Source: Rhodospirillaceae bacterium UBA4468 (lineage in GTDB: Bacteria > Pseudomonadota > Alphaproteobacteria > Rhodospirillales > Casp-alpha2). From it: a stretch of DNA of 10,607 bases. The position numbers and the translations under genes are program-made. The notes below the pieces were generated by a model. That model saw only the letters and a program-made list of their open reading frames with translations. It was not told the DNA's origin and did not search any database. Shown here piece by piece: positions 1 to 6,398 of this stretch. The stretch spans positions 10,810-21,416 of the forward strand of contig DGOK01000127.1 of the NCBI GenBank assembly GCA_002389385.1, read 5' to 3'. The stretch's first letter is position 1. Every line of letters starts with the position of its first letter.

Positions 1-373
1 GTGTATTCATTATGACGAAGTTACACACCTGCCTTCGGGATCGGTTATCTTGGCTGAGAATGCACATTCATCGGTTCAAGCTGCGGTGATTAGGGTGGGG
101 GGCAGTGTGTTCTGGGGGGTGCAATACCACCCAGAGTTCGACGTACCCCACTTGGCGAACCTGTATCGGCGCTATGGCAACGATATGATCTCGCAGGGTT
201 ACTTTATCGACAATGATGCGCTTGAGACATATTGTGCAGAGTTACAGGCACTGCATCAAGACCCGTCTCGTCTGGACTTAAGATGGCGGCTTGGTATTGA
301 TGATGATGTGCTTGATGAAGACATGCGCTGCAGGGAAATTCAAAATTGGATCGAAAGCCTGGCTGTGGCTTAG
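1..373 (+). CDS. Type 1 glutamine amidotransferase, C-terminal part
   Basis: This is the 3' end of a gene that enters from the left edge; the frame is open from base 2 with no start needed, and the stop is TAG at 371-373. The visible 123 or so residues begin CIHYDEVTHLPSGS and carry the class I amidotransferase signature GVQYHPEF, whose His (128-130) and Glu (134-136) are the second and third members of the Cys-His-Glu triad. The nucleophile Cys lies outside the window. Members of this GMP-synthase-like family release ammonia from glutamine or hydrolyse gamma-glutamyl bonds. The tail after the HPE motif (acidic, ending in an R-x-x-E-I-x-N-W segment) resembles stand-alone alphaproteobacterial GAT1 proteins more than PuuD or the GMP synthase subunit. 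Its substrate cannot be told from this fragment. The gene converges on marC, and the two stop codons overlap. Confidence 0.85.
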   Translation, partial: CIHYDEVTHLPSGSVILAENAHSSVQAAVIRVGGSVFWGVQYHPEFDVPHLANLYRRYGNDMISQGYFIDNDALETYCAELQALHQDPSRLDLRWRLGIDDDVLDEDMRCREIQNWIESLAVA

Positions 374-504
374 GTCATGCCTGTGATCATCAGATTCCCG
401 CGAATACCGTCAAATATGAATTGAATTGCCAGGGCCGTCAGCAACACACCGACGACACGTGAAATCACATTGAGGCCCGTAACACCCAGCAATTTTTGAA
501 TTGC
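370..504 (-). pseudogene. Out-of-frame C-terminal segment of the MarC family gene
   Basis: Reading the minus strand from 504 to the TAA at 372-370 gives 44 codons that start AIQKLLGVTGLNVISRVVG and continue with an LLTALAIQFIFDGI helix. This is the usual last helix of MarC proteins. It is in the -1 frame relative to the upstream MarC reading frame. Joining the two pieces gives a protein of about 217 residues, the usual family length. The TAA overlaps the TAG of the convergent amidotransferase gene within TTAG at 370-373, an arrangement expected of the intact ancestral gene. No classical X-XXY-YYZ slippery heptamer in the right frame is evident in the T-rich stretch at the junction, so an indel is more likely than programmed frameshifting. 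Confidence 0.8.
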
Positions 505-1028
505 GTGGCCATTAAAAGAAAAATCAGCGTTAGACCAAGGTTTGCTAAAAGCGCCACGATAACGGCTGTGGTCCGCAAAGCGCCTCCATCAGCATCTGCC
601 ATCAACAAGACAACAGCGCACATGGTCCCTGCGCCTGCAATCAGAGGTGTTGCGAGCGGAAACACGGAAATGTCTTCTTTGTGGGAGGCTTCTTCTGCTT
701 CATCAGATGTGGTTGAACTGAGGCCTGTGGATTTTGCCAGCACCATATTGATGCCAACCAAAAGTAATAAAATACCACCCGCTATTTTAAGTGAAGAGAG
801 GGTTATACCCAAATACCCGAGCAGAGGCTTCCCACAGAAAGCAAAGAGCAGCAGGATTGTTGCCGCAATCAAAACACCCTTAATCGCGGTCCGCTGTCGA
901 TGTTTCGCGGGCATACCAGCGGTAAGACCAGCAAAGATAGCGGCCACATTAATTGGTCCGACAACTGCGAAGAAGGTCGTGAATGCGACCAGTCCAGTCT
1001 CGATAACCTTCGGTGTTAAAAAATCCAT
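465..1028 (-). CDS. MarC family integral membrane protein, frameshifted near the C-terminus
   Basis: The product begins MDFLTPKVIETGLVAF and matches the MarC/UPF0056 family of inner-membrane proteins with about six transmembrane helices and no firmly established function. Visible family features are the FFAVVGPINVAAIF first helix and the KIAGGILLLLVGINM helix. After these come an acidic cytoplasmic loop and FPLATPLIAGAGTM, the second inverted-repeat-like half. The ATG at 1028 is preferred over an in-frame TTG at 1040 because a run of five G sits just upstream of it and family members start at MDFL. The open frame ends at 465 with FKNCWVLRASM, which does not look like MarC. The normal C-terminus continues in another frame down to 370, so this gene has lost one base (or gained two) at about 505-522. 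Whether that is a real mutation or a sequencing error cannot be told here. Confidence 0.85.
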   Translation of the reverse strand: MDFLTPKVIETGLVAFTTFFAVVGPINVAAIFAGLTAGMPAKHRQRTAIKGVLIAATILLLFAFCGKPLLGYLGITLSSLKIAGGILLLLVGINMVLAKSTGLSSTTSDEAEEASHKEDISVFPLATPLIAGAGTMCAVVLLMADADGGALRTTAVIVALLANLGLTLIFLLMATQFKNCWVLRASM

Positions 1029-1040
1029 GTAAGCCCCCAA

Positions 1041-1072
1041 GACCCAATGAGCACATAACCCGGGCTTGGGTC
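1041..1072. promoter_or_regulatory. Inverted repeat in the marC / hydrolase divergent intergenic region
   Basis: GACCCAA at 1041-1047 is repeated in inverted orientation as TTGGGTC at 1066-1072, separated by 18 bases. It lies 13 bases upstream of the marC ATG and about 65 bases upstream of the hydrolase ATG. The position between two divergent genes would suit an operator or a hairpin in the marC leader. Overlapping alternative pairings (AAGCCC with GGGCTT) also exist. There is no matching known binding site that I recognise, so its function is a guess. Confidence 0.3.
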
Positions 1073-1137
1073 AATCTTAGTGTGAGAGACTGATGTGAAC
1101 GATTGCCAGCGTGGTTTCTTTTCGATTACGGTCAGGT

Positions 1138-1878
1138 ATGTCTAATCCTGAATTTGGCTTCATCTTCCTGCATGGGTTTCTCGGTCGTGCCGAAACACGG
1201 ATCGCAGGACGTACGTTCGAGTATTTCCGTGGCCTGCGGGCGATTGCTGAAGAATTTAATATTGAGTTGGCGGTGCCGCAAATGCCTGGGCGCACAGGCG
1301 TTGCTGATCGCGCCGATGTCGCATCACAGGCGATTGCTCAAATGCAGGCATCAAAGATTGTGCTTGTCGGTAACAGCATGGGCGGATTGGTTGCACGGAC
1401 ATTAGCGTATGAATTTGATCCTGCTCATCGGATCAAAAGCGTCATTACCATCGCCACACCGCACCGGGGCTCCCCTTTGGCTGATTTAGCTTTGGAGGGA
1501 AAGAATGGAATGCCAGAATTTATTGTCGATCTGTTTAAAGATGCTGTTCATGACCTCAGCGTTTTCAATGCAGATGCGTTCAATATGGCGACACCGAACC
1601 GTGCCGACGTTGATTATTATTCGTGGGCGTTTGCTCGGGATGTTGACGAAATGTCGATGTTGCTGAAATCGCGGGCAAAAGAAATATACGAAATTGAAGG
1701 CCTTAACGATGGGCTTGTCTCAGTGAAGTCTGCGACGTGGGGGACGTGCGCCCCAATCCAGCGCGGAGACCATCTCGAAAGTATAGGCTGGTCTCCGGCA
1801 CGGTCGAATTCAAAGATCGCACGTCCTTATGACCAAGTCGATCTTTGGCGACAGGTCATAAGGACTGGATTGGAATAG
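1138..1878 (+). CDS. Alpha/beta hydrolase, triacylglycerol lipase-like
   Basis: This is a predicted serine hydrolase of 246 residues acting on an ester or lipid-like substrate that cannot be specified. Numbered from the ATG, it has an oxyanion-side HGFLG motif near residue 12 and a nucleophile elbow GNSMGG with Ser80. The lipase-typical ATPHRGSPLAD follows at about 106-116, then the acid residue Asp191 in LNDGLVS and the catalytic His212 in GDHLES. The full triad is therefore present. The pattern TPHRGSP plus NDGLVS plus DHLE is that of secreted bacterial lipases and PGAP1-like hydrolases. No signal peptide is apparent, which argues for a cytoplasmic enzyme. A GTG at 1111 would add nine residues; the ATG at 1138 is chosen because the conserved HGF motif normally lies close to the N-terminus and GGTCAGGT precedes the ATG, though spaced very closely. 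It ends 12 bases from the convergent iron dehydrogenase gene. Confidence 0.85.
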   Translation: MSNPEFGFIFLHGFLGRAETRIAGRTFEYFRGLRAIAEEFNIELAVPQMPGRTGVADRADVASQAIAQMQASKIVLVGNSMGGLVARTLAYEFDPAHRIKSVITIATPHRGSPLADLALEGKNGMPEFIVDLFKDAVHDLSVFNADAFNMATPNRADVDYYSWAFARDVDEMSMLLKSRAKEIYEIEGLNDGLVSVKSATWGTCAPIQRGDHLESIGWSPARSNSKIARPYDQVDLWRQVIRTGLE

Positions 1879-1890
1879 GCGAATAAAGCA

Positions 1891-3063
1891 TTAGAGCTTA
1901 CCACTCATGGAATCATCGTACATTTTGCGCATTTCGGCTTCGCCCACAAAGACGGGATTGCCGCCAGCTGTCGGATCTTCAGCAGCCATTTTCGCAAGCT
2001 CATCCAAGCGTGTTCCATCGACACCTAATTCTGCAGCCGTGTGAGGGATGCTGAACTCGGTCCGAAGATCGATGATCCAGTTTTGCACATCATCGAAACT
2101 ATTTCCGATATCAAGCCAACGTGCGAGGCGGGCGAGCTTGTCATCAATGGCGCTGCGATTGTGTTTCAATACATAGGGCATAAATACCGCATTGGTGAGT
2201 CCATGATGGGAATTGAAAATGGATCCGACTGGGTGCGATAAAGAATGGATCGCGCCCAAGCCTTTTTGAAAAGCAACGGCACCCATCGCCGCAGCAGACA
2301 TCATGTGTGCACGTGCGGTGAGATTGCTGCCATCAGCAACGGCAGTTGGTAGCCATTCCTTTACAAGACGAAGGCCTTCAACAGCGATCCCTTCACCCAT
2401 TGGGTGATAGAACGGCGAACAATAGGCTTCGAGGCAATGCGCCAGTGCATCCATGCCGGTCCAAGCCGTGATGTTCGCTGGTAATCCGGCAATCAGCTCT
2501 GGATCGCAAATCACAACGGCAGGCATCAGCTTTGGATGGAAGATGATTTTTTTGGTATGCGTCCGTTCGTCCGTAATAACACCTGCACGACCCACTTCGG
2601 AACCCGTGCCGGACGTCGTCGGGACAGCAATAATGGTTGCAATGCCATCTGGGTTTGCTTGTTTCCAGTTACTGCCAATATCTTCGAAGTCCCACATTGG
2701 CCGTTCTTGGCCAATCATCAGGGCGATGACTTTGGCGCAATCCATGGCGCTACCACCACCCCATGCAATAATGCCGTCGTGGTTACTAGATTTATAAGCC
2801 TCAATACCCGCAGTCACGTTTGCGCTGATCGGGTTTCCCTGAACATCGGAGAATACAGCACCAGAGAGTCCCGCAGCTGTTAGGTTCTCAATCGCCTCAG
2901 GGATCATGGGCAGGTTCGCCAAGCCAGGGTCCGTAACAAGTAAGGGTCGTTTCATGCCTTCTGCAGCACAGGCTTTGCCAAGTTCCTTGATACGGCCAAC
3001 GCCAAATCGAACGTTTGTAGGGTAGCTCCAATTCGCAGACAGCGTTGGTGACTCGTTTGTCAT
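1891..3063 (-). CDS. Iron-containing (type III) alcohol dehydrogenase
   Basis: A 390-residue NAD(P)-dependent dehydrogenase of the Fe-ADH family interconverting an alcohol and its aldehyde. The dinucleotide-binding GGGSAMDCAK lies at about 102-111 and the conserved PTTSGTGSE at 148-156. The divalent-metal ligands are all present: Asp205 and His209 in MDALAHC, His273 in GAIHSLSH and His287 in NSHHGLTN. The 14-residue spacing of the last two is that of the family. It sits 25 bases downstream of the glutamine-synthetase-like gene on the same strand, with AAGGA eight bases before its ATG, so the two are very probably co-transcribed. Its substrate may be the gamma-glutamyl amino alcohol made by that ligase. 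Phosphonoacetaldehyde/2-hydroxyethylphosphonate reductases of phosphonate biosynthesis also belong to this family, so a phosphonate substrate is an alternative. The fold assignment is firm; the substrate is open. Confidence 0.92.
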   Translation of the reverse strand: MTNESPTLSANWSYPTNVRFGVGRIKELGKACAAEGMKRPLLVTDPGLANLPMIPEAIENLTAAGLSGAVFSDVQGNPISANVTAGIEAYKSSNHDGIIAWGGGSAMDCAKVIALMIGQERPMWDFEDIGSNWKQANPDGIATIIAVPTTSGTGSEVGRAGVITDERTHTKKIIFHPKLMPAVVICDPELIAGLPANITAWTGMDALAHCLEAYCSPFYHPMGEGIAVEGLRLVKEWLPTAVADGSNLTARAHMMSAAAMGAVAFQKGLGAIHSLSHPVGSIFNSHHGLTNAVFMPYVLKHNRSAIDDKLARLARWLDIGNSFDDVQNWIIDLRTEFSIPHTAAELGVDGTRLDELAKMAAEDPTAGGNPVFVGEAEMRKMYDDSMSGKL

Positions 3064-3088
3064 TTATGTTTTCCTTCGTGAGAGACGT

Positions 3089-4471
3089 TTAAATGATTTC
3101 GAAATACCGCTGCATTTCCCAATCGGTAATATGGCGACGGAATTCGCGTTCTTCCCATTCTCGAGATGCCGCGTAATGGTCGACAAAAATGTCACCAAAC
3201 ATATCGCGTGCAACCTTCGATGCTTTTAAGCGGCCCGCAGCTTCATAAAGCGTCGTGGGTAGTGCCAAGCGTTTTGGGAAAGTTTGCTCGTAGGCATTGC
3301 CTTCGATTTTAGGTTCAGGTTTTAAGTCAGCCTCCATGCCATGGAGCCCTGATGCAATGGCTGCAGCCAAAGCCAGGTATGGATTACAATCCGCTGCTGC
3401 CACTCTGTATTCAACGCGCTGCGATTTTTCTGATCCTTTGATCACACGAAGAGCCGTCGTGCGATTATCGACACCCCACGTTGAGTCCGTTGGTGCCCAG
3501 AAACCTGGGATAAGGCGTGTGTAGCTGTTAACCGTCGGTGCAATCATCGACAGAAATTCAGGCATAAGTTTCTGTTGACCCGCAACGAACTGGGTCATTT
3601 CTTTGCTCATACCATCAGGGTCTTTTACATCATAAAAGATACCCTTGCCGCCACCGCGAGCCTTTGACTTCTTAGTCAGTGAAATATGGATGTGGCCGGA
3701 CTGGCCGGGCCAGTCAGGTGACCACTTGGCCATGAACGTTGCCATCAAGCCGTGCTTTTGCGCCATGATCTTTGCGAATGTTTTAAACATTGAGGCTTTG
3801 TCCGCAGCGGCTAGGGCTTCATCAACCGTAATCGCCGCTTCTAGAACGCCGGGGCCTGTTTCTTCGTGCAGGCCTTCTAAGGGCATATCCATTTGAATGC
3901 AGCCGTCTAGAATATTGCGGTAAATATCGCTGTCGACTGTGTTGCGTAAAACGGAATACCCGAAGTGGCCAGGCTGAATTGGCTTTAAGTTCTGGTAGTT
4001 CTTTTCGCGCACGCTATGGGATGTTTCTTCAAACATGAAGAACTCGAATTCAAAGCCAGCTTTAACTTTATAGCCCATTTTGTCAGCGCGATCCAAAACC
4101 CGTTTTAGGGTGCCGCGCGGGCAGACTTCTTGATATTTTCCAGAGAACTCGCCTAGAAAGAAAAGCATGTCATCTTCCCATGCGATCTCTCGGCAAGATT
4201 CAGGCAGGACGCGAACCTCGGCATCTGGATAGCCCGTATGCCAGCCGGTCACTGAGGCATTGTCGTAAAGCTGATCTTGAGAATCCCAACCAACGACAAC
4301 ATCGCAGAAGCCAAACCCGTTATCGAGTGAGGAAAAGAATTTTTCTTTGCTCATGTATTTGCCGCGCATGATGCCGTCGATGTCAAAGACACCAACTTTC
4401 ACATAATTTAAGCCACGTTTTTCAACGATGGCTTTTGCGTTGGCTATGGATTTAACATTACGTGGATTCAT
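3089..4471 (-). CDS. Glutamine synthetase family protein, probable gamma-glutamyl-amine ligase
   Basis: A 460-residue ATP-dependent ligase of the glutamine synthetase fold, joining the gamma-carboxyl of glutamate to ammonia or an amine. The N-terminal beta-grasp motif FDIDGIMRGKY is at about 29-39. Metal and nucleotide motifs follow: GFEFEFF (Glu141, Glu143), HEETGPGVLEAA (Glu203/204, Glu211), GQSGHIHISL (His260, His262), NSYTRL with Arg319, DNRTTALR with Arg337, and VEYR with Glu354 and Arg356. AADCNPYLALAAA is like the GADANPYLA of PuuA/IpuC-type gamma-glutamyl ligases rather than biosynthetic GlnA, and the adenylylation-site tyrosine region is not evident. The C-terminal TDWEMQRYFE is typical of this subfamily. 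It has a strong ribosome site (AGGGGAG, six bases before the ATG) and is followed after 25 bases by the iron dehydrogenase. Amine substrates of relatives include putrescine, isopropylamine and ethanolamine; which applies here is not shown by the sequence. Confidence 0.9.
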   Translation of the reverse strand: MNPRNVKSIANAKAIVEKRGLNYVKVGVFDIDGIMRGKYMSKEKFFSSLDNGFGFCDVVVGWDSQDQLYDNASVTGWHTGYPDAEVRVLPESCREIAWEDDMLFFLGEFSGKYQEVCPRGTLKRVLDRADKMGYKVKAGFEFEFFMFEETSHSVREKNYQNLKPIQPGHFGYSVLRNTVDSDIYRNILDGCIQMDMPLEGLHEETGPGVLEAAITVDEALAAADKASMFKTFAKIMAQKHGLMATFMAKWSPDWPGQSGHIHISLTKKSKARGGGKGIFYDVKDPDGMSKEMTQFVAGQQKLMPEFLSMIAPTVNSYTRLIPGFWAPTDSTWGVDNRTTALRVIKGSEKSQRVEYRVAAADCNPYLALAAAIASGLHGMEADLKPEPKIEGNAYEQTFPKRLALPTTLYEAAGRLKASKVARDMFGDIFVDHYAASREWEEREFRRHITDWEMQRYFEII

Positions 4472-4581
4472 TATCGGCTCCCCTGATTTATATGTTACTT
4501 TAAGGCTGTTATCGGGTCTGCGCCAAGCGTGCGTTTGTGTTTGTTGAAAGTTTTTTGGAAAAATGAGGATTTGCTCCAGCG

Positions 4582-6342
4582 ATGACGGCTGTGATCACGG
4601 AAGTACTTAAAAATGGCATTGCAGCCCATCAAGCTGGCGATCTGGATCGTGCTGCTGAATTTTATAACGAAATCCTGGGCGAGGCGCCTGAACACGCCGA
4701 TGCAACCCACTTGATGGGGCTGGTTCATTTTCAACGGGGTCAAAATGATGTCGCAGCGACGATGATCAGAGCCGCGATCAATCTTGATCCTAAGGTGCCG
4801 CTGTATCATGCAAATCTTGGCCGGGTATTCATGGCATCCAGAGATGATGCCGGGGCTTTGGTTGCTTTTCGAGAAGCGGTCCTGTTGGAACCTGAGAATG
4901 CGCCCCTTCATGCTGATCTTGCTGGCGCTATGCTGCGATGTGGCGATGCTGAGGAGGCCAGGGTATATGCGAATACGGCTCTCGAATTATTGCCGGATCT
5001 TGCCGAAGCTCATCTGAACTTAGGATTGTCGCTTCAGACGTTGTACGGGCCTGCCTTTAACGATGCTGTGCAGGCACTACAAAGGGCCATAGAGCTTAAC
5101 CCAGTGTTGGCAGGTGCATACTTGGGACTTGGCGTAGCTTTGCATGAGCAGGGTGAACACGAGGCAGCAGAGCGCACCTATGCACATGCACTAAGTCTGG
5201 ATCCATCATTCATTGAAGCACATTGCAATCTTGGCAATTTAAAGCGCGCTGAGTGTGCTTTTAAAGAGGCCGCGCAACACTATGGCGCTGCGCTCAAGTT
5301 GGATAATAACCAAGCTGTCGTTTGGGGAAATCTGGGTGTTGTCCTTCAAGAAGCGGGCGATCTGGATGAGGCCTTGGCTGCATACGGCAGAGCGATCTTG
5401 CTCGACCCTGAAAATGCTGAGATGCGTCGGAACCGTGGCATAGCATTATTGGCTGCTGGGCGGTTTGTTGAAGGATGGTCTGATTATGAATATCGACTGG
5501 ATACAGAAAGATTCCAGATTCTAGCCCGTGAGTGGCCTGTACCGAAATGGAATGGGCGTGATCCCGATGGGTTGCGTATCTTAGTTCATGCCGAGCAAGG
5601 CTATGGAGACACACTTCAGTTTTGCAGATACGTGCCCATGCTATCAAAGCTTGGGGCTAGGGTGACGGTTGAATGTGCCGATAGTCTGATGCCTGTAATG
5701 CGCTCATTGAATGGGGTTCAAGCTCTGATCACGCCGGGTGATGAATTATCGGACATTGATTGTAATATCTCATTGATGAGCTTGCCCGGTGCGCTGGGCA
5801 CGACGTTGGAGACGATCCCATGTGATGCGCCGTACCTTACATCGCCTGCGGTAGTTCAAAAGAAATGGGCAGAGATCGCTCAAGACTGGCCAGCGGGTAA
5901 AAGGGTTGGTGTCGCGTGGCGTGGTAGCCCTGAGCATCCACGAGATGCACTTCGCTCGCCTGGACTGCAACCGTTTTTAGACCTGATTGAGCAAGATAAT
6001 ATTGTTCTGGTGTCGTTGCAGAAAGATGGCGGGGGGCAAGAACTCGCTGCTCTTGACGATCGCTCGCAGGTCATTGATCCGACACATATGATAAATGATT
6101 TTGGCGATACAGCCGCGCTGATTGAAACGTTGGACGTCGTTATATCATGTGATTCGGCACCGTTGCATCTGTCAGGCGCGTTGGGAAAACGGACAATTGC
6201 CGTATTACCGCATGTTGCCGAATGGCGATGGGGGCGGGATGGAGATACGACCCCTTGGTATCCATCCATGACACTTGTTCGCCAGCCCAAGGCTGGTGAT
6301 TGGCATGCTGTATTTGATGTGGTGAAGAAAGCTCTTAGATAA
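4582..6342 (+). CDS. TPR-repeat protein with C-terminal glycosyltransferase-9-like domain
   Basis: A 586-residue protein. Residues 5-278 form eight consecutive TPR units of 34 residues (one of 36, at 141-176), with the usual small/aromatic spacing and LDPxx ends. Residues 330-586 resemble the ADP-heptose:LPS heptosyltransferase fold: RILVHAEQGYGDTLQF at 332-347, RVGVAWRGSP at 441-450, and CDSAPLHLSGALG near 523-535. The final WRWG...TPWYPSM segment completes this pattern. The same two-part architecture is common in Rhodospirillales and is usually annotated only as a TPR or glycosyltransferase protein. A role in glycosylation of protein or surface polysaccharide is inference. No signal peptide or membrane helix is seen. 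The ATG is chosen because the first TPR begins four residues later; the GAGGA upstream is about 12 bases away, so the ribosome site is weak. It is divergent from the ligase gene and converges on phnY. Confidence 0.88.
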   Translation: MTAVITEVLKNGIAAHQAGDLDRAAEFYNEILGEAPEHADATHLMGLVHFQRGQNDVAATMIRAAINLDPKVPLYHANLGRVFMASRDDAGALVAFREAVLLEPENAPLHADLAGAMLRCGDAEEARVYANTALELLPDLAEAHLNLGLSLQTLYGPAFNDAVQALQRAIELNPVLAGAYLGLGVALHEQGEHEAAERTYAHALSLDPSFIEAHCNLGNLKRAECAFKEAAQHYGAALKLDNNQAVVWGNLGVVLQEAGDLDEALAAYGRAILLDPENAEMRRNRGIALLAAGRFVEGWSDYEYRLDTERFQILAREWPVPKWNGRDPDGLRILVHAEQGYGDTLQFCRYVPMLSKLGARVTVECADSLMPVMRSLNGVQALITPGDELSDIDCNISLMSLPGALGTTLETIPCDAPYLTSPAVVQKKWAEIAQDWPAGKRVGVAWRGSPEHPRDALRSPGLQPFLDLIEQDNIVLVSLQKDGGGQELAALDDRSQVIDPTHMINDFGDTAALIETLDVVISCDSAPLHLSGALGKRTIAVLPHVAEWRWGRDGDTTPWYPSMTLVRQPKAGDWHAVFDVVKKALR

Positions 6343-6343
6343 A

Positions 6344-6371
6344 CGCCATCCCCGCTTGCACGGGAATGGCG
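6344..6371. terminator. Stem-loop between convergent TPR gene and phnY
   Basis: CGCCATCCCCG at 6344-6354 pairs with CGGGAATGGCG at 6361-6371 across the six-base loop CTTGCA, giving an 11-bp stem with one mismatch. It starts one base after the TPR gene's TAA and lies 27 bases beyond the phnY stop. A bidirectional transcription end or transcript-stabilising structure is therefore plausible. No clear U-run follows on either strand. The sequence resembles the dispersed CATTCCCGC...GCGGGAATG palindromes of many alphaproteobacterial genomes, so it may be a repeat-family copy instead of a simple terminator. Only one copy is seen in this window. Confidence 0.6.
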
Positions 6372-6398
6372 AGTCACATTGTATCTAATGCGTGATAT

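Noticed and set aside
1..373. Amidotransferase as the hydrolase (PuuD-like) of the gamma-glutamyl pathway
   Set aside because: The visible C-terminus looks more like GMP-synthase-type stand-alone amidotransferases, the gene is on the opposite strand and two unrelated genes intervene; kept only as a remote possibility.
505..525. Programmed -1 frameshifting to express full-length MarC
   Set aside because: No X-XXY-YYZ heptamer in the correct frame is visible in the T-rich stretch, and no family precedent is known to me; an indel is simpler.
496..1032. Plus-strand open frame of 178 codons opposite marC
   Set aside because: It is antisense to a gene with clear MarC motifs, has low-complexity Ala/Lys/Pro composition and resembles no family I know.
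4472..4581. Defined promoter pair in the divergent gap between the ligase gene and the TPR gene
   Set aside because: AT-rich hexamers such as TATAAA occur, but none has a partner at 16-18 bases and a plausible distance to the start codon, so no promoter is called.
5880..6377. Minus-strand open frame of 165 codons opposite the 3' end of the TPR/glycosyltransferase gene
   Set aside because: The plus strand here encodes conserved glycosyltransferase motifs; the antisense product is rich in Ser, Arg and Cys with no recognisable domain.
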